Positions 1 to 5,582 of a stretch of 6,300 bases of DNA are shown here, one piece after another. The position numbers and the translations under genes are program-made. The stretch's first letter is position 1; each line of letters starts with the position of its first letter. The notes below the pieces were generated by a model. The model made no database searches. It had not been told where the DNA came from and saw only the letters and a list, made by a program, of their open reading frames with translations. Location of the stretch: the NCBI GenBank assembly GCA_016871475.1, contig VHDG01000245.1:1-6300 (forward strand), given 5' to 3'. This DNA comes from Verrucomicrobiota bacterium (GTDB lineage: Bacteria > Verrucomicrobiota > Verrucomicrobiia > Limisphaerales > UBA11320).

Positions 1-40
1 GAAACCCCAGGTTTGGAGGGAACGTCAGTCAAGCATCACT

Positions 41-919
41 TCATTTGATGAAACGTCCGTTCTCACGAATCGCTTTTCGAGTCGCTTCGAAGTCCGCATC
101 CGTGCCTGGAAGAAACACCAGATTCTCCTCGCCCAAGGCCGCGAGAGCCTTGGGATCGTTGATATTGATCAGAGCGTCCTTCAGAGCCGCCTGGATCCTG
201 GGGTCCAGACCTGCTTTCGAAACCCAGGGCCGACCATCAATCGGAAAGCGCGCCAGGGCCCGGAGCGGAGAACCATCCTCCACCATCTTTTTGAAAGTCC
301 GTTCATTCAGCGCACCGGCATCGTAGTCGCCCGCAGCCACCGCTGCCCCCACCTTGTCGTGACGCTCCAGATAGTTGAAGGTCCCCAGATCCTTGGCTGT
401 GATGCCATTTTCCGCCAGATACATCTGGGAGCTGTACCGGCCCGTGGTGGAGTATTGATCGCCAAACGCAAATTTCTTTCCTCGGAGATCCTTGATGCTG
501 CCGGCGATGGCATTGCTCAACACGCAGATGACACCTTGCAGAGCCTTCCGACCCTTGGTGCCTTCGATGGCCAGCAGGGAAACGCCGGCCTGCTTCTCCT
601 TGAGCTGGATGTAAGACACCGGACCCAGCTGCGATATATCGAAGGTCCCATCGATGACGGACTGACTGCCTTCCTCGTAGGTTTTCGCGACTTGAAGCTG
701 GATCACAACAGGCTCGCCGAGCTTGGCCGCCAGTGCAGATTCGAGCTGATTGAGCAGGGGTCGATAAAGCTTCACCATGTCCGTCGGTTTCTTCGAGGAG
801 TAGAGACCAAACGTGAGCTGGATCTCCGCTCTCGCCACACATACAGGCAGGAGACATGAGGCCAGAGCGAGGAGCCCCACGGTTTTTGCAGCGGTTAGAA
901 CACGAGATAATGAGTGCAT
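41..919 (-). CDS. PhnD-like phosphate/phosphonate-family periplasmic binding protein
   Basis: From the ATG at 919 this is a 292-residue exported solute-binding protein of the PhnD family, which binds phosphate, phosphite, phosphonates or other ligands for ABC import or for sensing. Residues 1-31 form a signal peptide, probably cut after VARA, so the mature protein begins EIQLTFGLYSSKK. The same region also holds LASC (19-22), which fits a lipobox, so lipidation is possible. Family landmarks are DISQLGPVSYIQ at 94-105, KKFAFGDQYSTTGRY at 148-162 (the position where PhnD proteins have S-T-S-G ligand contacts), GDYDAGALNE at 197-206, and GRPWVSKAGLDP at 229-240. An in-frame ATG at 991 has a better ribosome binding site (AGGA, five bases away) but would add 24 non-hydrophobic residues before the signal peptide, so I prefer 919. 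No phnC or phnE homologue is visible and the next gene is outside the window, so ligand and role are unknown. It is on the same strand as the flagellar genes but probably separate from them. Confidence 0.85.
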   Translation of the reverse strand: MHSLSRVLTAAKTVGLLALASCLLPVCVARAEIQLTFGLYSSKKPTDMVKLYRPLLNQLESALAAKLGEPVVIQLQVAKTYEEGSQSVIDGTFDISQLGPVSYIQLKEKQAGVSLLAIEGTKGRKALQGVICVLSNAIAGSIKDLRGKKFAFGDQYSTTGRYSSQMYLAENGITAKDLGTFNYLERHDKVGAAVAAGDYDAGALNERTFKKMVEDGSPLRALARFPIDGRPWVSKAGLDPRIQAALKDALININDPKALAALGEENLVFLPGTDADFEATRKAIRENGRFIK

Positions 920-1034
920 ACAACTTGGTTTGATTTCCTTGGATGGAAGCCGGCTCCTCGTCCACGAAGAGCTTGCACAACGGCGATCCATTTCAATCCT
1001 GTCTGAACCATCGGCAGGGCCGCCGACTGCTTAA

Positions 1035-1059
1035 CACAGGCACTTGCCAAGTCCGTGTG
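1035..1059. repeat. Imperfect inverted repeat upstream of the PhnD-like gene
   Basis: CACA at 1035-1038 pairs with TGTG at 1056-1059, and ACTT at 1042-1045 pairs with AAGT at 1049-1052. Between them is one further G-C pair with a mismatch on each side. The arms are almost symmetrical around the GCC at 1046-1048. It could be an operator or an RNA hairpin; no transcription factor site is recognised. Confidence 0.3.
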
Positions 1060-1062
1060 TGC

Positions 1063-1087
1063 AGGTGCGAGTGAAAGGGACGCACCT
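1063..1087. repeat. Inverted repeat, 7-base perfect stem
   Basis: AGGTGCG at 1063-1069 and its exact complement CGCACCT at 1081-1087 flank an 11-base loop. On the plus strand it is followed by CGCTTTTATT, so it could resemble a weak plus-strand terminator, but no plus-strand gene points into it. On the minus strand it would be a hairpin in the leader of the PhnD-like gene. Confidence 0.45.
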
Positions 1088-1182
1088 CGCTTTTATTCGA
1101 CCCACGTCCGACAGCCAGGCGACTCACGACAGGCCTGCTCCCAGGTTCATAGTCCATCCTTCAGGATCCCGGGAAACGCAGG

Positions 1183-2118
1183 TCACCTCAGATAGTCGAG
1201 GAGGGTTTGGTTGAGGATCTGGCCTCCACTTTGAAGGGCTGCCTGATAGGCCGTCTGGGTCTGGGTGAGTCTCAGGATCGTTTGAGCCAGGTCAGCATCG
1301 GCTTCCTGTGAAACAGCAGCCTCGATCGAGGCGCTGTCGCGTTCGGCGAGCTTCTTGGCCGTATCGAGCTGGGATTGTGTCGCGCCATTCACCCCGACGT
1401 GGATGAGCAGGTTCTCTTCGTCAGCCGCGAGTTGCGCAGAGATTGTGGTCGTGATCGCGGTCACATTCCCCGCCAACAGGGCGTCACGGAACGAGATGAG
1501 GTGCGCAAAGAGATCTGCACCTGCCCGGGTATCCGTCACCAGGCCCCGGGGGCCGCTCGCTCCGGTGTTGGCTCCCGGGCCCAGCGCACTCATTGTCACC
1601 CCCTGACCAATCTCATTGACGGCAGTAAGCTCGTTGCCCTGGTAGGTCACGGCGGTAACCCGTCCGTTCGCATCCGCCGTCTCAGCAAACGGCGCAGTGT
1701 CGCTCTTTGTGCCGGAGAACAGGTAATCACCCCGGAGCTTGGTGTTCGCGATCTGCACACCGCTCTTGATGAGCTGGTTCACTTCCTCGGCAAAGATGTT
1801 CAGCTCCTCCTGCGACCGGATTCCGCCCGTGCGCGTGACGAGCTCCTGGGCTCGCGTGAGGGTTTGTTTCAGGGACTTCATGGCGGAATAGGACGCCGAC
1901 GCCTGATCCTTCATCGCCAGCACATTGCGCTGATACTGGCCGAGCGCCTTGGCGTCACGCTGCATGTCCATGATCCGGTGTACCGCGGACGGATCATCCT
2001 CCGGATTCTGCACACGCTGGCCTGTGGAGGCCTGCTGATGCAGTCGGGTCTGGCGGACCATCAACTTTCCAAGCTCCGTGTTCAGGGAGTTGGGAAAAGT
2101 GTTAGCGGTTACTCGCAT
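1183..2118 (-). CDS. flgL: FlgL, hook-filament junction protein 2/3 (HAP3)
   Basis: This 311-residue protein is the second hook-filament junction protein and belongs to the flagellin superfamily. The N-terminal helix opens MRVTANTFPNSLNTELGKL and continues to the flagellin/FlgL signature STGQRVQNPEDDPSA at 31-45. GDYLFSGTKSDTAPF at 130-144 is the typical FlgL 'G-x-Y-L-F-x-G-x-x-x-x-x-x-P-F' block. The C-terminal helix, from ADLAQTILRLTQTQTAYQAA at 275-294 to LNQTLLDYLR at the end, is the D0 partner. Size is close to the usual FlgL (about 300 residues). There is no signal peptide; it is a type III export substrate chaperoned by FlgN. It is the last flagellar gene of this block. csrA or fliW, which often follow flgL in other bacteria, are absent from the window. 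The internal region at about 145-215 has the variable, glycine-rich sequence expected of the surface domain. Confidence 0.95.
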   Translation of the reverse strand: MRVTANTFPNSLNTELGKLMVRQTRLHQQASTGQRVQNPEDDPSAVHRIMDMQRDAKALGQYQRNVLAMKDQASASYSAMKSLKQTLTRAQELVTRTGGIRSQEELNIFAEEVNQLIKSGVQIANTKLRGDYLFSGTKSDTAPFAETADANGRVTAVTYQGNELTAVNEIGQGVTMSALGPGANTGASGPRGLVTDTRAGADLFAHLISFRDALLAGNVTAITTTISAQLAADEENLLIHVGVNGATQSQLDTAKKLAERDSASIEAAVSQEADADLAQTILRLTQTQTAYQAALQSGGQILNQTLLDYLR

Positions 2119-2127
2119 AAGTCAGTT

Positions 2128-2136
2128 CTTCTCCCC
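2128..2136 (-). promoter_or_regulatory. Ribosome binding site of flgL
   Basis: The minus-strand purine run GGGGAGAAG lies in the 24-base gap between flgK and flgL. Its GGAG core is about 12 bases from the ATG at 2118, longer than ideal, while the GAGAAG part is closer. It is the only Shine-Dalgarno-like sequence in the gap. Confidence 0.45.
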
Positions 2137-2140
2137 TGGT

Positions 2141-2156
2141 TTTCAACGTTTCAACG
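2141..2156 (-). repeat. Tandem 8-base repeat at the flgK stop codon
   Basis: The plus strand reads TTTCAACG twice in a row at 2141-2148 and 2149-2156 (CGTTGAAA on the coding strand). The repeat covers the last codons and the stop of flgK. Gain or loss of one unit would shift the frame past the present stop. It may simply be chance. Confidence 0.5.
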
Positions 2157-3576
2157 TCAGCACTGTTTCCAGCATTTCGTCGACGGTGGTGATGATCCGG
2201 GCCGAGGCCTGATAGGCTTTCTGGAAGCGGATCAGGTCAGACATCTCCTCATCGATCGAGACCCCCATCAGCGAATCCCGCTGACGCAGGAGCATGTCCT
2301 CCACCACTTGCTGGGTTTCAGCCTGTCCATTTGTATTGGCGAGGGACTGGCCGAGGTTCGAAACGACGCGATTGAAATACTGACTGAAGGTCTGGTCAGC
2401 CAGGCCTGCGTGTCGTTTGTCCGCCAGCTGCGCCATCTGCAATGCCACCTGATTGTCACCGGCGTTGGCTGCAACGCCACTCGCCTGGACAAGTTGTGGA
2501 TTGGTTGTGAGGGCGGTGTTCACACCCATGTTGGATGCGTCAGTCCCCGTAAAGAAGTTCGCCCCGGTCGCGCCGGTGAGTGAGAATCCCGTGGAGTGAA
2601 CAGCGTTGACCTCGCTGATTACCAAAGCCGCCAGCGCATTCAGGTCTGAACGCAAGGTGGCGATGCTTCCATCCCGCGTCGAGATGGTCCCATGCATGCT
2701 GCCGCTGGTGAGTGAAAGAGGGCTCCCTGATGTCGCTCCACGCACCAGGATCTGCCCTCCGCCGGCGTCATAGGCCTGAAATGTTTCAAGCACGTTCTTC
2801 CCGGACACCATGGTTGTGGTGCCAACGGCCACGCTCAAAACACCGTCCGAATCCCGGGTGACTGTGACATTCGCCAGCTTGGCCAGCTCCTCGAGCTTCG
2901 TCTGCCTCTTGTCCCGCAGATCATTTGCCGCGCCGCCGTTGCGGATCTCCGCATTTGCAATCTCGTTGTTCAAAAGGGCGATGTCAGTCAACAGAAGGTT
3001 GGCCTCCGAAACATCAGCCCGAAGCGAATCGTCCAGCGTCGTACGGAGCCGGCCGAGTCGTGCGTCGGTCTGTTGAAACTTCGCAGAAAGAGCCTTGGCA
3101 TTCTCAAGCAGTACCGTGCGCTCCGTGGTGTCCCGGGGGCTAACCGCGATGCTCTGAAAGCTGTTGAACAGTGCGTTGATGCCTTCGGCGACCCCGAACT
3201 CGCCGGAGAGCGATGTGGCTGATGCCGCTGCATTGGCGCCTGCAGAGTGACGGTCGATGCGCTGACCCAGGTTCGCCTGAGCATACTGGAGGGCTTTCTG
3301 GGCGCTGGCCAGCGACCCCGACAAACTCACCTCGGATGTGATCTGATCGTCCAGAATCTGGTCACGAATCTGCCGGATGGCCACCACGTCGGCGCCCGTG
3401 CCCTGGACGCCGATGGGCGATACAGGAATGGCGAGCGACGATTCGATCTGGACGCGCTGACGGCTGTAGTTTGGGTTGTTGACGTTGGCGAGATTGTGAC
3501 CCGCGACCTCCACGCCCATCTGCTGGGTCTGTAGCGACCGGGCGCCCAGGTTTAGAGTTCCAAAGAGTCCAAGCAT
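2143..3576 (-). CDS. flgK: FlgK, hook-filament junction protein 1 (HAP1)
   Basis: This 477-residue protein is the first junction protein between hook and filament, exported through the flagellar type III system. The N-terminal rod/hook signature is clear: an initial LFGTLNLGARSL helix, then VEVAGHNLANVNNPNYSRQR at 22-41. Central FlgK landmarks are NDLRDKRQTKLEELAKLANV at 218-237 and EVNAVHSTGFSLTGATGANF at 322-341. The C-terminal D0 helix, GVSIDEEMSDLIRFQKAYQA onward (438-473), ends in VDEMLETVL, the standard FlgK/FlgE-type close. The region at about 101-133 is an alanine/serine-rich linker before the GINALFNSFQSIAVSP segment and looks longer than in enterobacterial FlgK. There is no signal peptide, as expected. 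The ATG at 3576 has a good ribosome binding site overlapping the flgN stop. FlgN directly upstream is its expected chaperone, and flgL follows after 24 bases. Confidence 0.97.
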   Translation of the reverse strand: MLGLFGTLNLGARSLQTQQMGVEVAGHNLANVNNPNYSRQRVQIESSLAIPVSPIGVQGTGADVVAIRQIRDQILDDQITSEVSLSGSLASAQKALQYAQANLGQRIDRHSAGANAAASATSLSGEFGVAEGINALFNSFQSIAVSPRDTTERTVLLENAKALSAKFQQTDARLGRLRTTLDDSLRADVSEANLLLTDIALLNNEIANAEIRNGGAANDLRDKRQTKLEELAKLANVTVTRDSDGVLSVAVGTTTMVSGKNVLETFQAYDAGGGQILVRGATSGSPLSLTSGSMHGTISTRDGSIATLRSDLNALAALVISEVNAVHSTGFSLTGATGANFFTGTDASNMGVNTALTTNPQLVQASGVAANAGDNQVALQMAQLADKRHAGLADQTFSQYFNRVVSNLGQSLANTNGQAETQQVVEDMLLRQRDSLMGVSIDEEMSDLIRFQKAYQASARIITTVDEMLETVLTLKR

Positions 3577-3582
3577 GACGGT

Positions 3583-3588
3583 TCCTTA
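3583..3588 (-). promoter_or_regulatory. Ribosome binding site of flgK fused to the flgN stop codon
   Basis: On the minus strand the flgN stop and the flgK Shine-Dalgarno overlap as TAAGGA, with six bases between AAGGA and the flgK ATG at 3576. It has the same stop-plus-ribosome-binding-site layout as the flgI/flgJ junction. Confidence 0.65.
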
Positions 3589-4080
3589 TCCGACAGCCTC
3601 GTAAAGCGGCCTCAAAGGAGCGGCTGCGGAGGCTCCTCCTGCAACGTCATAGAGACTGCCTTGAGGTGTGCCCATCAGGGTGTGAATCACCTTGCCCATG
3701 GCCTCGAGTGAATGGGACAGGAGAAGATGGTTTTGCTTCGCACGTTGCTGAATCCTCCGCAAAAGCCGGTTGTTCTCATCAACCAACGCCTGAATTTGAC
3801 CCTGGCGCGACAGGGGAAGGGCCGGGAGCAGCGTTGAGAACCGGCCATCGGGCGGGACGGAAAGCGCATCCGCCAGCTCCTGCTGTGATTGCACTCGTTG
3901 ATCCCTGGCCTGCTGAGCCATCACGGCCTGGGATTGGATGTGCCCGGCGCTATCCAACACCTGCTCGGACTCGCGATTCATGAGGTGTTCCTGTTGCTTC
4001 TCGAACAGCGCCAGCAGCTCTCCGTAGTGCTGCAACTCGGCTCGCAATGCTTCAATCAAACGATCCAGTCTCTCGTTCAT
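3586..4080 (-). CDS. flgN: FlgN-like flagellar export chaperone
   Basis: This 164-residue protein is predicted to be almost wholly helical. It is rich in Q, E, R, A and L, with heptad-like leucine spacing at about 1-70 and 88-137, and it has no signal peptide or membrane segment, so it is cytosolic. That architecture, the segment GSLYDVAGG near the C terminus (about 141-149, resembling the short Y-D/N-x-x-G motif of FlgN proteins), and the position immediately before flgK support FlgN. FlgN binds the C-terminal helices of FlgK and FlgL and delivers them to the export gate. Sequence conservation in this family is low, so much of the call rests on gene order. The start ATG overlaps the flgJ stop by four bases and the stop lies 9 bases before flgK. 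A generic coiled-coil protein is the alternative, but unlikely in this place. Confidence 0.8.
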   Translation of the reverse strand: MNERLDRLIEALRAELQHYGELLALFEKQQEHLMNRESEQVLDSAGHIQSQAVMAQQARDQRVQSQQELADALSVPPDGRFSTLLPALPLSRQGQIQALVDENNRLLRRIQQRAKQNHLLLSHSLEAMGKVIHTLMGTPQGSLYDVAGGASAAAPLRPLYEAVG

Positions 4081-4442
4081 GCAGGGTCTCGCTCCTTGGA
4101 CGACAGGGTTTCAGGCTTGGTCGAGGGTCTGGTGTCGGGTGCCCGGGTCAGCTGACCTTCAAGCACAGCAGACAGACCCAGGGATCCGGTCGCGCTGAGG
4201 TTGTCGGCCAGTTGGGAGGTAATCATGTCCTGATAAACCCGATGGTTCCTCGCATCCGGATTGAACCGAGACTCGACCAGGGTCTTCCTCGCCTCACTCA
4301 GATACTGTCGCAACATGTAGGCTTCGAACTGACGGGCAGCGGCGGCTATCTTGTCTTTTTCCGAGACATTGGGATCCCGGACGAATTTCTGCAGGTCAAC
4401 ACCACCGATGTCACCCCTCAGAGGTTGAATTGCAATGCTCAT
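4077..4442 (-). CDS. flgJ: FlgJ-type rod-binding protein, single domain (no muramidase)
   Basis: This 121-residue protein matches the N-terminal rod-binding domain of FlgJ, the scaffold that caps the growing rod in the periplasm. Residues 31-98 carry the family pattern: KIAAAARQFEAYMLRQYLSE (A-x-x-F-E-A-x-x-L), then VYQDMITSQLADNLSATGSL followed by GLSAVL (Y-x-x-M ... Q-L-A ... G-x-G-L). The C-terminal glucosaminidase domain of enterobacterial FlgJ (total about 310 residues) is absent; after residue 98 only a short polar, proline- and charge-rich tail remains. Such single-domain forms are common outside Gamma- and Betaproteobacteria. There is no signal peptide, as expected for a protein exported by the flagellar type III system. 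It starts 10 bases after flgI and its stop overlaps the flgN start by four bases (ATGA). The placement between flgI and flgN/flgK is the classic one. Confidence 0.88.
   Translation of the reverse strand: MSIAIQPLRGDIGGVDLQKFVRDPNVSEKDKIAAAARQFEAYMLRQYLSEARKTLVESRFNPDARNHRVYQDMITSQLADNLSATGSLGLSAVLEGQLTRAPDTRPSTKPETLSSKERDPA
4092..4097 (-). promoter_or_regulatory. Ribosome binding site of flgN within the flgJ coding region
   Basis: On the minus strand AAGGAG lies 11 bases before the flgN ATG at 4080, inside the final codons of flgJ. The spacing is on the long side but usable, and the ATGA stop/start overlap adds coupling. Confidence 0.45.
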
Positions 4443-4448
4443 GCCATT

Positions 4449-4454
4449 CTCCTT
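4449..4454 (-). promoter_or_regulatory. Ribosome binding site of flgJ fused to the flgI stop codon
   Basis: On the minus strand the flgI stop TAA runs directly into a Shine-Dalgarno sequence (TAAGGAG), with AAGGAG six bases before the flgJ ATG at 4442. A ribosome terminating on flgI is therefore positioned to restart on flgJ. It fixes the flgJ start. Confidence 0.7.
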
Positions 4455-5574
4455 AATTCACCCGAAGCTCGGCCTGGAGAGCTCCCGCTCGTTTCATGTT
4501 CATAAAAATGGCGATCATGTCCCGGGTGCTGACACCCAGCGCATTCAAGGAAGCCGCTACTTTCTCCACGGTCGGCAACTCTGGGATGGGGATCAGCGAC
4601 CCTTTCTTCTCATCCACGCTCACATCCGTGGAAGGCGTGACCTGAGTCGTCCCACCCGGGCTGAAAGCGTTGGGTTGGGACACGTTGGCATTCTCAGCAA
4701 CACTGATCACCAGGCTGCCGTGGCTGATAGCACAGGGCCCGATGCGGATCAGGGAGTTTGCCACGATGGTGCCTGTGCGCTCGTTCACAACGATCCGGGC
4801 TGTCACGTCGGGTGACACCTCCAACGCCTCCAGCTGGGCGATAAACTCGATCGGTCGTCCCTGATGCTCCGTGGGGATCGTCACTCGGATCGTCGTGGAA
4901 TCAATGGTCTGACAGGCATTCTTGAAAATGGCATTCACGGCTTCCGATACGCGGGACGCCGATGTGAAATCCGGATCCTTCAACACCAGGTCGAGAGTGT
5001 CCTGCTGCACGACCCGTTGCTCAATCTCATCCACCAGCTTGCCGCCATCCGCGATGATCCCCGTGGTGGGATGGTTTTTCTGGACCCCTGCCGCCGAGCC
5101 TCCGACGGAGAACCCGCCAAGCACCACGGGCCCTTGTGCGACAGCGAAGAGTTTCCCATTGCCCGCGAGCAGCGGAGTCTGGAGCAACACCCCGCCTGTG
5201 AGCGACTTCGCATCGCCCATCGACGAAACATTCACATCGATCCGTGACCCAACCCGGGCAAAAGCCGGCACCTCAGCCGTTACCATCACCGCTGCGATGT
5301 TCTTGGCCTGCACAGCCGTCGCAGGGATCGACATTCCAAAGCGCTGCAACATGTTGGCGAAGGCTTGGACGGTATAGACAGGGTTCTTGTCCCCATCCCC
5401 CGCCAGGCCCGTCACCAGACCAAATCCCACCAGCTGGACCCCATCGGTTCCCGAAATCCGAGCGACGTCCTTCAACCTGACCGTGAGCGCTGGGGCTGAG
5501 GTTGCTGGGAACAACAGCCATGCAACGATCAGGAATCGGGCGATATGCGGGGCTAGATGGCAGGTGAAATACAT
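4453..5574 (-). CDS. flgI: FlgI, flagellar P-ring protein precursor
   Basis: FlgI forms the periplasmic P ring that surrounds the rod at the peptidoglycan layer. From the ATG at 5574 the protein is 373 residues, close to the family's usual size. Residues 1-29 form a signal peptide (basic/histidine n-region, then FLIVAWLLFPATSAPA), probably cleaved before LTVRLKDVARISG, the conserved mature N terminus. Further landmarks are LVGFGLVTGLAGDGDK at about 48-63, GGVLLQTPLLAGNGKLFAVA at about 127-146, VVNERTGTIVAN at about 262-273, and the C-terminal 'L-x-x-L-G-V-x-x-R-D-M-I-A-I' segment. Two mature cysteines (about 221 and 281) could form a disulfide, as known for the E. coli protein, though the spacing may not be equivalent. 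The frame stays open upstream to a TTG at 5622, but that start would place 16 extra residues before the signal peptide and overlap flgH by 40 bases. I prefer the ATG despite its weak ribosome binding site; coupling to flgH termination 8 bases upstream could compensate. Confidence 0.95.
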   Translation of the reverse strand: MYFTCHLAPHIARFLIVAWLLFPATSAPALTVRLKDVARISGTDGVQLVGFGLVTGLAGDGDKNPVYTVQAFANMLQRFGMSIPATAVQAKNIAAVMVTAEVPAFARVGSRIDVNVSSMGDAKSLTGGVLLQTPLLAGNGKLFAVAQGPVVLGGFSVGGSAAGVQKNHPTTGIIADGGKLVDEIEQRVVQQDTLDLVLKDPDFTSASRVSEAVNAIFKNACQTIDSTTIRVTIPTEHQGRPIEFIAQLEALEVSPDVTARIVVNERTGTIVANSLIRIGPCAISHGSLVISVAENANVSQPNAFSPGGTTQVTPSTDVSVDEKKGSLIPIPELPTVEKVAASLNALGVSTRDMIAIFMNMKRAGALQAELRVN

Positions 5575-5582
5575 GTCGGGAA

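Larger units (their letters stand above)
920..1182. other. Spacer between flgL and the PhnD-like gene
   Basis: This is about 263 bases with no gene I can support; it shrinks to 191 bases if the PhnD-like gene starts at 991. I looked on the minus strand for a terminator after flgL. There is only a 4-base stem (ATCC TGAA GGAT) about 15 bases after the stop, with no T run, so no convincing intrinsic terminator. I also found no clear sigma-70 or sigma-54 promoter for the downstream gene. It does contain two adjacent inverted repeats, listed separately. Whether the PhnD-like gene is transcribed by read-through from the flagellar operon or from its own promoter cannot be decided from the sequence. 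Confidence 0.6.

Noticed and set aside
1..32. A minus-strand frame from a TTG at 32-30 that stays open to the window edge (LTDVPSKPGVS), possibly the start of the next gene.
   Set aside because: Only 11 residues, a non-ATG start and no clear Shine-Dalgarno; it cannot be supported without sequence beyond the window.
303..980. A 225-residue minus-strand frame overlapping the PhnD-like gene in another register.
   Set aside because: Low-complexity G, R and S-rich translation typical of an out-of-frame shadow; the PhnD-like frame has clear family motifs.
1020..1060. A sigma-54-like promoter on the minus strand around TTGGCAAGTGCC.
   Set aside because: The GG and GC elements are not at the required 10-base spacing and the TTGC half is absent.
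1063..1097. Plus-strand intrinsic terminator formed by the 7-base stem and the following CGCTTTTATT.
   Set aside because: The stem is short with an 11-base loop, only four Ts follow, and no plus-strand gene ends here.
993..1157. A 54-codon minus-strand frame in the spacer, beginning MDYEPGSRPVVSRLAV and stopping one base before the ATG at 991.
   Set aside because: No proper ribosome binding site (AAGG only two bases from the ATG), a composition of mixed R, S, H and P with no recognisable domain, and codon use that does not look like the neighbours. The closeness to the 991 ATG is noted but is probably chance.
1375..2583. A 402-residue plus-strand open frame across flgL and flgK.
   Set aside because: It is antisense to two securely identified genes, resembles no family I know, and is explained by G+C-rich codon structure on the opposite strand.
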